Source of the DNA: Nitrospira sp.
GTDB taxonomy: Bacteria > Nitrospirota > Nitrospiria > Nitrospirales > Nitrospiraceae
NCBI GenBank assembly: GCA_005116815.1
Contig: SWDR01000013.1
Coordinates: 20,862-55,338, forward strand
Direction: 5' to 3'
Length of the DNA: 34,477 nucleotides
Position 1 is the stretch's first letter. Each line of letters starts with the position of its first letter. The notes beneath the pieces are model-generated. The model made no database searches, was not told where the DNA came from, and saw only the letters and a list, made by a program, of their open reading frames with translations. Of the stretch, positions 7,384 through 15,962 are shown in pieces. A program made the position numbers and the translations under genes.

Positions 7384-8846
7384 TTCTTCATCGCTGCGCA
7401 GGGCACCATGACGGCGTCCTTCATTCCGTGGATCACTTTCTTGTCTGATGAGCAGACCGTTGCCAGGATACCAGCCAGCTCGATGGTTTCGCCACTCACG
7501 AAATAATAGGGGGAGAGCCTGGCGCGACCGGACATCCGGTTCATGTCGCCGCTGATGGGATCGAAGTACTCGAGGTCGTACAGGCGGCCCTTATGAAACT
7601 CCTGCAGGATATAGGGCGTTTTGGGAAAGGAGGCCAGGGCTTTGTCGATGGCAGCCGTCCATTCGGGTTGTGGCATATCGTGGCCAACCGATACCCCTCG
7701 GCTGCCCCAAGCGAGTTCGGAGAACCCCGATGGCTTGATCACGAAGTGCCGTTCTTTTTGGGTGGCCGTGGCCAGATCGCGCCAGTTCATCACGGCCCGT
7801 CCGCCCATCGTCAAGCCAGGAATCGTGGCGGATGGAGGGATCGGCGCAGGATCGAGAATCCACGTACGAGGCATGATCGCCGTCAAGTGGAGAAAGACTT
7901 CTTGCCCCAACGCTTGCTCCCAGAAAGGTCGTAGGGCCGGGTGATGGAGCAGGGCAAAGGCGAGTTTCTCTTCCAACGCCGGCTTATAGGGAGGCGTGAC
8001 GGCGACCCGGTCCTTCTTGACCGCATATTGAACGAGTTCTGATTTGGGTATATTGAGCAGGTCGAATAACTCATAGAAACGATAGATCAAGGCGATCGGC
8101 TGATCGATTCCCTCGTGGGTGATCCGGAGGCCTTCTTCCGTGAATCGAACCTGTCGAGGCTCCACGCAATAGGCGTCGACTCCGATCGCTCGCAGCCGGG
8201 CCGTGAGCCACGTCATTTCCGGCCGGTAGTCTTTGGCTTCTTCCGACAGCAGAATCGCGATGCAGCCGGTATGTGGGGCGAGCTGGGCCTTCAACATGGC
8301 CGCAAATCCTTGCACCATCCCGTCGGGACCTCCCACGAGCGACAGCCCATCGGTCTGCGCATCGGCATAGAGCGACGAGAGGCAGGCCGTCATGCCGATT
8401 CCGCCTGGGACTGAGTCGAGTTCGGTGATGACCATCCCATCCTGGGTGGGGATGACGTCCGGCCGGATGACGGCGGGAAGGTGATCGCGAAATCGCTTCA
8501 TCCGGCTGTACGTGATCAGCCCTTCCGGCTTGCCTTGGTCGAGGTATCCCGCGACCCAAGCCGGTTGGAGGCCTCGCACACTGTCGAGGTAAAGGCGGTT
8601 CAGCGCCCGATAAAACGAGAGGAGCTGCGGGCCAAGCCGGTGAAAAAAATCTAATTGCTCTTGGGTGATGGTGAGTGGCGTGGTGGCGATGCGCCAGGTC
8701 GTCGTCGCGGCAACCGCTCCAGGAACCGGTTCTTGTCCTGGCAGAGACGGAAAGAGGCCAGCGTGGCTCAGTTGGTCACGGATGATCGCGCAGCGATGAA
8801 GGAGGTCGGAGGTAGCCAAATCAGACAGAGGGGATGTCCATGTCAA
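7365..8846 (-). CDS. ATP-grasp-like conserved protein, function unknown
   Basis: The product has 493 residues and is probably cytoplasmic. Stretches such as VIRPDVIPTQDGMVITELDSVPGGIGMTACLSSLY (about 130-165) and HFVIKPSGFSELAWGSRGVSVG followed by YILQEFHKGRLYDLEYFD (about 370-430) resemble the divided ATP-grasp fold of glutathionylspermidine-synthase-like ligases, but I cannot name a substrate. The start is inferred as TTG at 8846 (no ATG is in frame near the N-terminus), with AAAGG about 10 nt upstream. It is the first gene of an operon with the glutaredoxin-like gene, kamA and dcd, so an amine or lysine-related ligation is possible; this is inference. The final residues SPEC come from an intergenic repeat. 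Confidence 0.75.
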   Translation of the reverse strand: MTWTSPLSDLATSDLLHRCAIIRDQLSHAGLFPSLPGQEPVPGAVAATTTWRIATTPLTITQEQLDFFHRLGPQLLSFYRALNRLYLDSVRGLQPAWVAGYLDQGKPEGLITYSRMKRFRDHLPAVIRPDVIPTQDGMVITELDSVPGGIGMTACLSSLYADAQTDGLSLVGGPDGMVQGFAAMLKAQLAPHTGCIAILLSEEAKDYRPEMTWLTARLRAIGVDAYCVEPRQVRFTEEGLRITHEGIDQPIALIYRFYELFDLLNIPKSELVQYAVKKDRVAVTPPYKPALEEKLAFALLHHPALRPFWEQALGQEVFLHLTAIMPRTWILDPAPIPPSATIPGLTMGGRAVMNWRDLATATQKERHFVIKPSGFSELAWGSRGVSVGHDMPQPEWTAAIDKALASFPKTPYILQEFHKGRLYDLEYFDPISGDMNRMSGRARLSPYYFVSGETIELAGILATVCSSDKKVIHGMKDAVMVPCAAMKNLSPEC

Positions 8847-9098
8847 TGAGAGCCTTTCATGCGAGGCCGATGAACTCTAACACGAGGATTTAGGATCGTA
8901 CAAGGGGCGAGGGGTGCGAAGGGGAAGAGGCCGTGATGATCGACGCAAGGCTACGGCAACAAGTGCCGATGGAGCAGATACATGGATGCAATATTGTGTG
9001 GCAGATGATGAGGAGGGACGCAGTGAAAAGGTGACAACCCCTTGGGCCCTCCAGCAGAATGGTGCTAGTATAAGCCGCGTATCGATTGGAATCCTCCC

Positions 9099-10604
9099 AT
9101 GTCCGACTGTATCGATGAACTGCTGAGCCCCTCCGTGACATTACCGATCGCGTTGCCACAACTCGTGCCGAGCCGTAGCTGTCTCCAGTGCGATGTCTGT
9201 TGTCGTTTTCCGGACCCCGACAGCTCCCTGCGTCCCTATTTTACCGGTGACGAAATTTCCAGAGCCTTGGCTGGTGGTATGGAGGGAACGGCCTTTCCCG
9301 ATCGGGGAGGCTCACAGGTGGCTCTGGTGCCAGTCCCTCATGGAGAGGGCTATCTCTGTCCGGCATTCGACTCAACAACGTCACAGTGCCGCATCTATGA
9401 GCAGCGCCCGCTCGATTGTCAGCTCTATCCATTGGCGCTGATGTGGAACGAAGCACACGACCAGATTCTGTTGGGGTGGGATACGAAATGTCCGTTCATG
9501 CGAGAGGAAATTCCTGGGGAGATCCAGCATCATGCCGATCGGGTGATGGCGTTGCTCGATCAACCGGGTATCCGTGAAGAGCTTGTTACCCATCCTCGGC
9601 TCGTCGGACGGTTTCAAGAAGACGTGATTGTACTGGCCCCCCTTCCGGATATGACAGCCGCAGTCGCCGCTCGGTGGGGAACCCTGTCACTGCAGCGTCT
9701 GACGGTGGAGGATATCCCTCGACTGACGATGGCCCTGGAGCAGTCCGGATTCGGCGGGCCTCAATCGCCTGCCGCGTATTCGCCGGTCTATCACTATATG
9801 AGTAACGGGCTGTTAGCCTATTGGTGGATGGAACTTCACGGGGCCTTGTGCCTCTTTGCGCAATCACCGGACGGCTGGTTCATGCTCCTGCCTCCTCTGG
9901 GGCCAGGCGCCATCGACGCGCCATTGTCTGCCGCGATGGAGCTGCTGCGGCGTTGGAATGGTGACTCGTCGGTCAGCCGAGTTGAAAACGTGTCGGCCCG
10001 GTTGGCGCCAGAGTTTGAGCGGCTGGGATATCGGCTGACGCCCAAGGAATCGGACTATCTGTACTGTGCGACGGACCTCGCAGCTCTGGCGGGCGACAGA
10101 TATAAATCTCAGCGCGCATTGTGCAATCGGTTCGAGCGGGAGCAGAGCTGTGAGGTGGACAGTTATCAGCTTGGCGACCGTGAGGGCTGTCGCGCCCTTC
10201 TCGGGGACTGGTCACGCCAGAAGCAGGAGGAAGGGCTTGAGTCGTTCGGCGAGATGCTGCTGGCTGATGCGGAGTCGGTGCATGAAGTCCTGTGGTCGCA
10301 TGCGCCGGTCCTTCAGATCATGGGGACGGTCGTCAGGATTCAGGGCCGGATCTGCGCCTATACCTTCGGCTATTGGTTGACGGACCGGACATTCTGTGTC
10401 CTGTTAGAGGTGGCGGATCGGGCATTTCCCGGTCTGGCCCAATTTCTATTTCGGGAGACCTGTCGGATGGCTGTATCGAAAGGGGCTGGCTACATCAATA
10501 CGATGGATGATGCGGGGCTCCCCGGCCTCCGTGCATCCAAACAGGCCTATCATCCGGCTCTGCTGATTCCCAATTTCGTCGCTTCCCCGGCGCGTGAATC
10601 ATGA
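9099..10604 (+). CDS. YkgJ-type cysteine-cluster domain fused to DUF2156 acyltransferase-like domain
   Basis: The 501-residue protein has two parts. Residues ~25-150 are a YkgJ-family metal-chelating domain: C28-x2-C31-x2-C34-C35 (SCLQCDVCCRF), then LCPAFDSTTSQCRIYEQRPLDCQLYPL, the pattern of the CxxCxxCC family. Residues ~200-495 resemble DUF2156/LPG-synthase C-terminal GNAT-like domains (YKSQRALCNRFER, RIQGRICAYTFGYWL, FRETCRMAVSKGAGYINTMDDAGLPGLRASK), a fold that transfers aminoacyl or acyl groups. The combination suggests a metal-bound protein that modifies a lipid or peptide; the substrate is unknown. Its TGA overlaps the ATG of the hybrid kinase (ATGA at 10601-10604), so the two are co-translated and perhaps functionally linked. 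No strong Shine-Dalgarno precedes ATG 9099. The 252 bp upstream, divergent from the ATP-grasp-like gene, show no clear features. Confidence 0.82.
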   Translation: MSDCIDELLSPSVTLPIALPQLVPSRSCLQCDVCCRFPDPDSSLRPYFTGDEISRALAGGMEGTAFPDRGGSQVALVPVPHGEGYLCPAFDSTTSQCRIYEQRPLDCQLYPLALMWNEAHDQILLGWDTKCPFMREEIPGEIQHHADRVMALLDQPGIREELVTHPRLVGRFQEDVIVLAPLPDMTAAVAARWGTLSLQRLTVEDIPRLTMALEQSGFGGPQSPAAYSPVYHYMSNGLLAYWWMELHGALCLFAQSPDGWFMLLPPLGPGAIDAPLSAAMELLRRWNGDSSVSRVENVSARLAPEFERLGYRLTPKESDYLYCATDLAALAGDRYKSQRALCNRFEREQSCEVDSYQLGDREGCRALLGDWSRQKQEEGLESFGEMLLADAESVHEVLWSHAPVLQIMGTVVRIQGRICAYTFGYWLTDRTFCVLLEVADRAFPGLAQFLFRETCRMAVSKGAGYINTMDDAGLPGLRASKQAYHPALLIPNFVASPARES

Positions 10605-13600
10605 AGACGTCAATGGCCCTCTCATTCCTCGATCTTCGCCGCTATCGCTGGTTGCCCTATCTCATTATTGCCATGTCCCTGCTCGCGCTTGTGGCCGGCG
10701 CCCGGCTGATTCAGTTCGTTGAGTCTCGCCTGGTCGTGGCGACAGGGGAAGAGCTGACGCTTGCCGCGGCGGAAGTGGCCGAGAAAACCGATCGAATGTT
10801 GTTCGAGCGACAGGGCGACGCCCTCATGATGGCCCGCGCCTTTTCGTTGCGCGCGTCGGATCCGCGCTATCTCTCCGAGTATTTGAAGTGGATGAAGACT
10901 GCCTATTCCCCGGTCTATCTGTGGCTCGCGGTCACAGATAGTCAGGGTTCGATTGTGGCGGCGACAGAGTCTTCGCTGGCAGGGCATGACTATAGCCAGG
11001 CCCCATGGTTTGTGGCCGCGCGTAAGACGCGACAACTGGACGTGGCCGATGTGGCAGCCCATGAGGCGGACAGCGGTGTCGATGCCATTGCCTTTACGGC
11101 CCCGATTCTCGACTCGCAAGGCACGTTCATGGGCGTGGTGACCACCCGGGTGGGGATTCCGTTTTTGGAAGAAGTCACCACCAGGACCATTCGCGCGCTT
11201 GAAGATCGACAGGGCGGGGGTGGGCGAGTCGAATATCAAATGGTGACGCGGCAGGGCAAGGTGTTTGTCGATTCGATGGTGTCCTCTTCGCAGAATCTCA
11301 ATCTCAAGACCATGGGGCTCCCGTCGGTGCTGCTGAGCGAGGCTGGAGAGCCGGGGTTTATCGAAGAAGAGCATCTGCGCCGGCATGTCCAGGTGGTCAC
11401 AGGTTATGCGAAGACTCAGGGGTTTGGAGAGTTTGTCGGGTTGGGTTGGGCAGTCCTGGTGCGCATGGATCGGCAGGATATTTTAGCGCCGATTCATACG
11501 TTCATGTGGAAAGCCGGGATCATTGCCGGAGTGGTCTGGATTCCCATGTTGGTGTTGTTGCTCTGGTCTACGGCACGATTGCGCGCCGAACATCGACAGG
11601 CGCAACAAGAAAGTGCCTGGGCGAAAGCCGCCGAGACGGCGCTGCTCCAAAGCCAGGAGCGAAACCGGGCCATCGTCGATACCGCGCTCGATGGGGTGAT
11701 CACGATCGACTCGACCGGGATTGTGACCGATTGGAACGCGCAGGCCACGGCGATTTTTGGATGGTCTCGCGAGGAAGCGCTGGGAAGGGCCCTGGCCGAA
11801 ACCATTATTCCTGAGCGGGATCGGCAGGCGCACGAACGGGGCATTCGTGAGTTTCTCCGGACAGGGGCTGGCGCCATCCTGAACCGCCGGATTGAAATTA
11901 TTGCGCAACACCGGAACGGCTGGGAGCTTCCCGTCGAGCTGGCGGTATCTCCGGCGAAGATCGGGGATGCCTATATCTTCAGCGCCTTCATTCGGGACAT
12001 TACCGACCGTCGCCGGGCTGAACGGCGCCTGGCGTCTCAGTATGCGGTGACGCGAGTTCTGTCCGAGTCGACGACCCTGGAAGAGGCGGTTCCGAAAATC
12101 ATTCAGGCCGTTGGGGAGAGCTTGGAATGGGATCTGGGCGTCTTCTGGCGGGTGGATAAGGCGGCTGGGTTACTGCGCTGTCTCGATCAGTGGAAGTCGT
12201 CATCCGTGCAAGCCGATCCGTTTACAATGGTCACCTGGCAGCAGGTATTTCTTCGGGAAGAAGGCTTGCCCGGGCGTATTTGGGCCAGCGGCAAGTCGGC
12301 CTGGGTGACAGACGTGGCGCTGGATACGAATTTTCCTCGTGGGGTCCAGGCTAAAGAGGCTGGTCTCCACGGGGCGTTCGGGTTTCCTGTACTCGTCGGG
12401 AGTGAGATCGAGGGTGTCATCGAACTCTTCAGCCGGCAGGTCCGGCAGCCCGATGACGAGCTGTTGCGAATGGTGGAAGACATCGGCCTCAAGGTCGGCC
12501 AGTTCGGTGAGCGGGCTCGAACGGAAGGGGTGCTTCGGGAAACCGAAGCCCAATTGCGCCAAGCTCAGAAAATGGAAGCCGTCGGGCGATTGGCCGGCGG
12601 GGTCGCGCACGACTTCAATAACCTCCTGACCGTGATTCGAGGGTACAGCGAGTTGCTGCTTGGTCGGCTGGGACCTACCGATGCCATGCGGAAAGATATG
12701 GAGGAGATTAAGAAAGCAGCCGACCGGGCGTCCGGGCTGACCCGTCAATTGCTGGCGTTCAGCCGCCGTCAGTTTATCGCGGCGAAAGTGCTGGATCTCA
12801 ATGCGTTGGTCGCCAATATGGACGGCATGTTGCGGCGTCTCATCGGTGAAGATATCGTCGAACTCTGTACGGAACTGGATTCATCGGCCGGCGCGATCAA
12901 GGCGGATCCCGGACAGGTCGAGCAGGTGATTATGAATCTGGTGGTCAATGCGCGCGATGCGATGCCGAAGGGCGGGCGGCTGACGATTCAAACCAAAAAT
13001 GTGACGATCGGGAAAGGGGCGCGCCTGGATGCCGTCGGGGTCGAGCCGGGATCCTATGTGCTGCTGTTGGTTCGCGATACCGGTCATGGAATGGATGCCG
13101 AGACCCGGTCGCACCTGTTCGAGCCGTTCTTCACGACGAAGGAGCAGGGCAAAGGGACAGGACTGGGACTCTCAACCGTCTATGGCATCGTCAAGCAGAG
13201 CGGGGGCAGCATTATGGTGGAGAGTGCTCCTGCCAAGGGCACGACCTTCCGGATCTACTTCCCACGGGTCGAAGCCGAGGCGCCGGGGGCGGCGGGGGCG
13301 GTTGAAGCGATCGATCCGGCGCGGGGCCGCGAAACGATTCTCTTGGTCGAAGACGAGCCGGCGGTTCGGGGGCTGGTACACGAAACATTGCGGCTGCATG
13401 GCTATACGGTTTTGGAGGCGCGTCACGGTATCGAAGCCCTCCTCACCAGCACCAAATATGTGGGGCCCATCCATCTGTTGTTGACGGATGTCGTGATGCC
13501 ACAGATGAGCGGCCCCGAAGTCGCAGAGAAGCTTCTGACTGTTCGGCCGGGGATTAAAGTGCTCTACATGTCGGGATACCCGGACCATCCGGTGTTCGAC

Positions 13601-13705
13601 CAGGGCGGCGTCAGCCGGGAGACGGGGTTCCTGCCCAAGCCCTTCTCCCCGCACGTGTTGGCGCAAAAGGTGCGGGAAATACTGGACGGTGTAAAAGCCG
13701 CATAA
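10601..13705 (+). CDS. Hybrid sensor histidine kinase (Cache-PAS-GAF-HisKA-HATPase-REC)
   Basis: The 1034-residue membrane kinase has a transmembrane segment at ~18-38, an extracytoplasmic Cache-like region (~50-300; motif SPVYLWLAVTDSQGSIVAATESSLAG), a second segment at ~306-326, a PAS domain (~355-465, VDTALDGVITIDSTGIVTDWN), a GAF domain (~485-640) and a kinase core with H670 (GGVAHDFNNLL), N box VMNLVVNARDAM, G1 DTGHGM and G2 [11 protein letters not shown]-terminal receiver domain carries D963 (LLLTDVVMPQMSG) and K in FLPKPFSP. It would sense an external ligand plus a cytoplasmic cue and phosphorylate its own receiver; no histidine phosphotransferase or output regulator is encoded next to it. 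Translation is coupled to the preceding YkgJ/DUF2156 gene by ATGA overlap. A dispersed repeat starts 2 nt after the TAA. Confidence 0.95.
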   Translation: MKTSMALSFLDLRRYRWLPYLIIAMSLLALVAGARLIQFVESRLVVATGEELTLAAAEVAEKTDRMLFERQGDALMMARAFSLRASDPRYLSEYLKWMKTAYSPVYLWLAVTDSQGSIVAATESSLAGHDYSQAPWFVAARKTRQLDVADVAAHEADSGVDAIAFTAPILDSQGTFMGVVTTRVGIPFLEEVTTRTIRALEDRQGGGGRVEYQMVTRQGKVFVDSMVSSSQNLNLKTMGLPSVLLSEAGEPGFIEEEHLRRHVQVVTGYAKTQGFGEFVGLGWAVLVRMDRQDILAPIHTFMWKAGIIAGVVWIPMLVLLLWSTARLRAEHRQAQQESAWAKAAETALLQSQERNRAIVDTALDGVITIDSTGIVTDWNAQATAIFGWSREEALGRALAETIIPERDRQAHERGIREFLRTGAGAILNRRIEIIAQHRNGWELPVELAVSPAKIGDAYIFSAFIRDITDRRRAERRLASQYAVTRVLSESTTLEEAVPKIIQAVGESLEWDLGVFWRVDKAAGLLRCLDQWKSSSVQADPFTMVTWQQVFLREEGLPGRIWASGKSAWVTDVALDTNFPRGVQAKEAGLHGAFGFPVLVGSEIEGVIELFSRQVRQPDDELLRMVEDIGLKVGQFGERARTEGVLRETEAQLRQAQKMEAVGRLAGGVAHDFNNLLTVIRGYSELLLGRLGPTDAMRKDMEEIKKAADRASGLTRQLLAFSRRQFIAAKVLDLNALVANMDGMLRRLIGEDIVELCTELDSSAGAIKADPGQVEQVIMNLVVNARDAMPKGGRLTIQTKNVTIGKGARLDAVGVEPGSYVLLLVRDTGHGMDAETRSHLFEPFFTTKEQGKGTGLGLSTVYGIVKQSGGSIMVESAPAKGTTFRIYFPRVEAEAPGAAGAVEAIDPARGRETILLVEDEPAVRGLVHETLRLHGYTVLEARHGIEALLTSTKYVGPIHLLLTDVVMPQMSGPEVAEKLLTVRPGIKVLYMSGYPDHPVFDQGGVSRETGFLPKPFSPHVLAQKVREILDGVKAA

Positions 13706-13834
13706 TTAGAAACGCTGAACGATGAGTGATGAACGATGAAACGATCGTCGCTTTAGCGTTCCGCGTTCATCGTTCAAAGTTCACAGTTGCTCATTGGATG
13801 CGGCCTTGCTGACGGTCTTTTTGAGCATCCTGCG
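13706..13834. repeat. Dispersed palindromic repeat (copy 3, one end missing)
   Basis: AGAAACGCTGAACGATGAGTG starts 2 nt after the kinase stop, and the copy ends TTTTTGAGCATCCTGCG. Read on the minus strand it matches the 5' part of the 4061-4220 unit (AACTGTGAACTTTGAACGA, GGAACGCTAAAGCGACGATC) but lacks one terminal arm. The following 13835-14010 holds no gene that I can support; only the ribosome site for cbbQ (AAAGGTAAG) is seen. Confidence 0.8.
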
Positions 13835-14010
13835 GGAGCGTTTCCCTGCTGTGCCGCTGTCGAAATCCACGCGCGCCAAAATAATACTTTTTGCATTGTT
13901 CGGTCGCATCGGCCCATTCCTGCCGGATCGCTTGATCTTCAGCCTCGGTTCCGTTTATCGTGCCCTACCGCAGTACGAAGCAGGTTGAACATCTACCAAA
14001 GGTAAGAGTC

Positions 14011-14829
14011 ATGAGTCAGCAGGGACGCGAAGTCGACGTGGGGCAATATCGGATCGAGCGAGAGCCGTTCTACGCGGAGGTGCGTGGTGAGATCGGTCTG
14101 TTCACCATCGCGGCGAAGAGCAAGATGCCGGTCATGCTCAAGGGGCCGACCGGCTGCGGCAAGACTCGATTCGTTCAGCATATGGCCTACAAGCTCGGCC
14201 GTCCCTTGATCACGGTGGCCTGTCACGAAGATCTCACCGCCTCCGATCTCGTGGGCCGGTATTTGCTCAAGGGCCAAGAGACGGTCTGGGTCGATGGGCC
14301 GCTCACGCTCGGCGTGAAACATGGCGCGATCGTCTATTTGGATGAAATCGTCGAGGCGCGGAAGGACACGACGGTCATTATCCATCCGCTGAGCGATGAT
14401 CGCCGCTTGTTGCCGATCGAGAAGAAAGGCCAGATTCTCGAAGCGGCGGACGACTTCCTGCTCGTTATTTCTTACAACCCCGGTTATCAGAGCGTGCTCA
14501 AGGATTTGAAGCAAAGCACGAAGCAGCGCTTTATGGCGATCGAGTTCGATTATCCGGCGCCCGATGTCGAAACCACGGTCGTCGAACGGGAAGCAGGGAT
14601 CAGCCGTGATCTTGCTGCCAGTCTGGTGAAGCTCGGCGGCAAGGTGCGCAACCTCAAGAATCATGGCTTGGAAGAAGGGGTTAGCACCAGATTGCTGATC
14701 TATGCGGGGACATTGATTCGGCAAGGTGTGGCAACCGATCGAGCTTGCGATGTGGCGATTGCTCGCCCGATTACCGACGATCCCGATATGCAGCGCAGTA
14801 TCTTGGAGTTGGTGAAGGCCATTTTCTAA
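14011..14829 (+). CDS. cbbQ: CbbQ/NirQ/NorQ-type MoxR AAA+ ATPase
   Basis: The 272-residue protein is a single AAA+ domain: Walker A GPTGCGKT (45-52), Walker B IVYLDEI (D111, E112), sensor-1 region [13 protein letters not shown] and the C-terminal helical lid of the CbbQ/NorQ/GvpN family. Such ATPases work with a VWA-domain partner (CbbO or NorD) to remodel or activate a metalloenzyme, Rubisco or nitric oxide reductase in the studied cases. A CbbO/NorD-like gene lies 2.4 kb downstream on the same strand, split from it by glycine-zipper genes and a minus-strand pair. No Rubisco or nor gene is in the window, so the client is unknown. ATG 14011 is chosen for AAAGGTAAG upstream. A repeat copy begins 7 nt after the stop. 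Confidence 0.9.
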   Translation: MSQQGREVDVGQYRIEREPFYAEVRGEIGLFTIAAKSKMPVMLKGPTGCGKTRFVQHMAYKLGRPLITVACHEDLTASDLVGRYLLKGQETVWVDGPLTLGVKHGAIVYLDEIVEARKDTTVIIHPLSDDRRLLPIEKKGQILEAADDFLLVISYNPGYQSVLKDLKQSTKQRFMAIEFDYPAPDVETTVVEREAGISRDLAASLVKLGGKVRNLKNHGLEEGVSTRLLIYAGTLIRQGVATDRACDVAIARPITDDPDMQRSILELVKAIF

Positions 14830-14836
14830 TTCCTCC

Positions 14837-14872
14837 CAGGATGCTGAAACAGACCGTCAGCAGCGTTCTCGG
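14837..14872. repeat. Dispersed repeat fragment (copy 4)
   Basis: CAGGATGCTGAAACAGACCG and the following CGTTCTCGG match the left arm and inner part of the dispersed palindrome. It lies between the cbbQ stop and the body of the first glycine-zipper gene, at the place where the signal peptide of the latter would be expected. Confidence 0.65.
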
Positions 14873-14911
14873 CTCATCGAAATCCTCCATCTGCAATCTG
14901 TCGGGAAGGAT

Positions 14912-15229
14912 GTGGCGGAACAGGATCTTGAGACCTGCCGACAAATGGCCGAAACGGCTGGGGCGGAAGAGGGCAATGGGAAAGCTGGGCGTGTGGCGGC
15001 CGGCACCGCCGTGGGGGCAGGAGTCGGCGCGGCAGCCGGAGCGGTCGGTGGCGCCATCTCCGGCGCGGCGGGCCGAGGCTCTCTCATCGGCGCAGCGAGC
15101 GGAGCGGTGTGGGGGCTGCTCACGGGATTGTATTACGCATTCGCCGGGTCGCCGCCGAATCAGGCCTACACGAATTTCGTGAATCGGTGCTTGCAAGAAA
15201 AAGGATATGAAGTGACGGGATGGCAGTAG
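14912..15229 (+). CDS. Glycine-zipper protein, 5' end probably lost to a repeat
   Basis: From GTG 14912 the frame encodes 105 residues with a glycine-zipper membrane motif (AAGTAVGAGVGAAAGAVGGAISGAAG, ~29-54) and a conserved end (AYTNFVNRCLQEKGYEVTGWQ) shared with the neighbouring lipoprotein at 15351. Similarity to that paralogue continues upstream of the GTG (LHLQSVGKDVAEQDLETC against FQLQGREASKLDVAMC), but no ATG and no signal peptide are found; the sequence runs back into repeat copy 4. I therefore think the repeat removed the original start and export signal, and that the gene is a remnant or is translated poorly from GTG. Intact members of this type are envelope lipoproteins of unknown function. 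Confidence 0.6.
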   Translation: MAEQDLETCRQMAETAGAEEGNGKAGRVAAGTAVGAGVGAAAGAVGGAISGAAGRGSLIGAASGAVWGLLTGLYYAFAGSPPNQAYTNFVNRCLQEKGYEVTGWQ

Positions 15230-15248
15230 CGGCATGGGGGTGGATGGA

Positions 15249-15322
15249 TCGATGCTCTGTGCTCGCGCAACGCGCGGCCTCGGAAGGCCCTCGTTCGACG
15301 CGCGCAGTCGAGCATCAATCCA
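15249..15322. repeat. Palindromic hairpin repeat after the first glycine-zipper gene
   Basis: GATGCTC (left) pairs with GAGCATC (right), and inner CGCGCG blocks also pair. The core 15260-15304 recurs at 15805-15849 with three differences. Both copies follow a glycine-zipper gene, suggesting that gene and hairpin were duplicated together or that the hairpin is a terminator-like element. Confidence 0.65.
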
Positions 15323-15350
15323 CCCGTCCCCTCATAGAAAGAGGGAATGA

Positions 15351-15791
15351 ATGATTAAGAGGTTGATGTGGCAGCATCTCATCATTGCCGGAATAGCCTT
15401 TGGTCTCGTGGCCTGTGCGGGGCCTGAGCCCTTGTTGCGGTCGAATGCGAAGTTTCAATTACAGGGAAGAGAGGCGTCGAAGCTCGATGTGGCGATGTGT
15501 CAGAAGAAGGCTGACGAGGCCGGGTTGAAGCCTGGCACTCGCGCCAGAAGCAGTAACGTGGCTGCTGGCGCTGTGTTGGGGCTGCTGACCGGCGCTGGAA
15601 TCGGGGCATCGAGCGGGCTCATTGGCGGCGTGCCTGGTGTGACGATTGGGGCAGCAGTCGGCGGCACGCTCGGAGTGATCGTCGGGTCGTTTGGCGGCGC
15701 CTACAAACCGTTGGAGCCGGATCCTCCGTATGCCGATGCGGTGGTGCGGTGTTTGATTGAAAAGGGGTACGACGTGAGTGGCTGGCAATGA
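15351..15791 (+). CDS. Glycine-zipper lipoprotein, function unknown
   Basis: The 146-residue product starts with a lipoprotein signal peptide (LIIAGIAFGLVACAG, lipobox cysteine C22). A coiled or helical segment follows (REASKLDVAMCQKKADEAG), then a glycine-zipper membrane part (~70-112: AAGAVLGLLTGAGIGASSGLIGG and VTIGAAVGGTLGVIVGSFGG) and the conserved C-terminus YADAVVRCLIEKGYDVSGWQ. It should be anchored in the outer membrane or periplasmic side. GAGGGAATGA precedes the ATG. The paralogue at 14912 shares the C-terminus but has lost its signal peptide. The function is unknown; the position between cbbQ-like and cbbO-like genes may be incidental. Confidence 0.85.
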   Translation: MIKRLMWQHLIIAGIAFGLVACAGPEPLLRSNAKFQLQGREASKLDVAMCQKKADEAGLKPGTRARSSNVAAGAVLGLLTGAGIGASSGLIGGVPGVTIGAAVGGTLGVIVGSFGGAYKPLEPDPPYADAVVRCLIEKGYDVSGWQ

Positions 15792-15795
15792 GGAG

Positions 15796-15866
15796 AGCCC
15801 TCCTTGCTCGCGGAACGCGCGGCTTCAGAAGGCCCTCGTTCGACGCGCGGACCTGAGGTCTCCCCC
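15796..15866. repeat. Palindromic hairpin repeat after the second glycine-zipper gene
   Basis: The core 15805-15849 (TGCTCGCGGAACGCGCGGCT and on to TCGTTCGACGCGCG) is a second copy of 15260-15304. Outer bases GGAGAGCCCTC and GAGGTCTCC can extend the stem. Confidence 0.6.
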
Positions 15867-15962
15867 TTCCATCCCACCACGAGTTGGGGGAGGGAGAAGG
15901 AAATGACTGAAAAGGTTTTATCGGCGAGACCGTAGAGAGTGGTGAATGCGGAGTAAAGAGAC

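Noticed and set aside
13794-13988. Open frame of ~64 codons before cbbQ
   Set aside because: Its first third is the inverted arm of the dispersed repeat and the rest has no family features or ribosome site.
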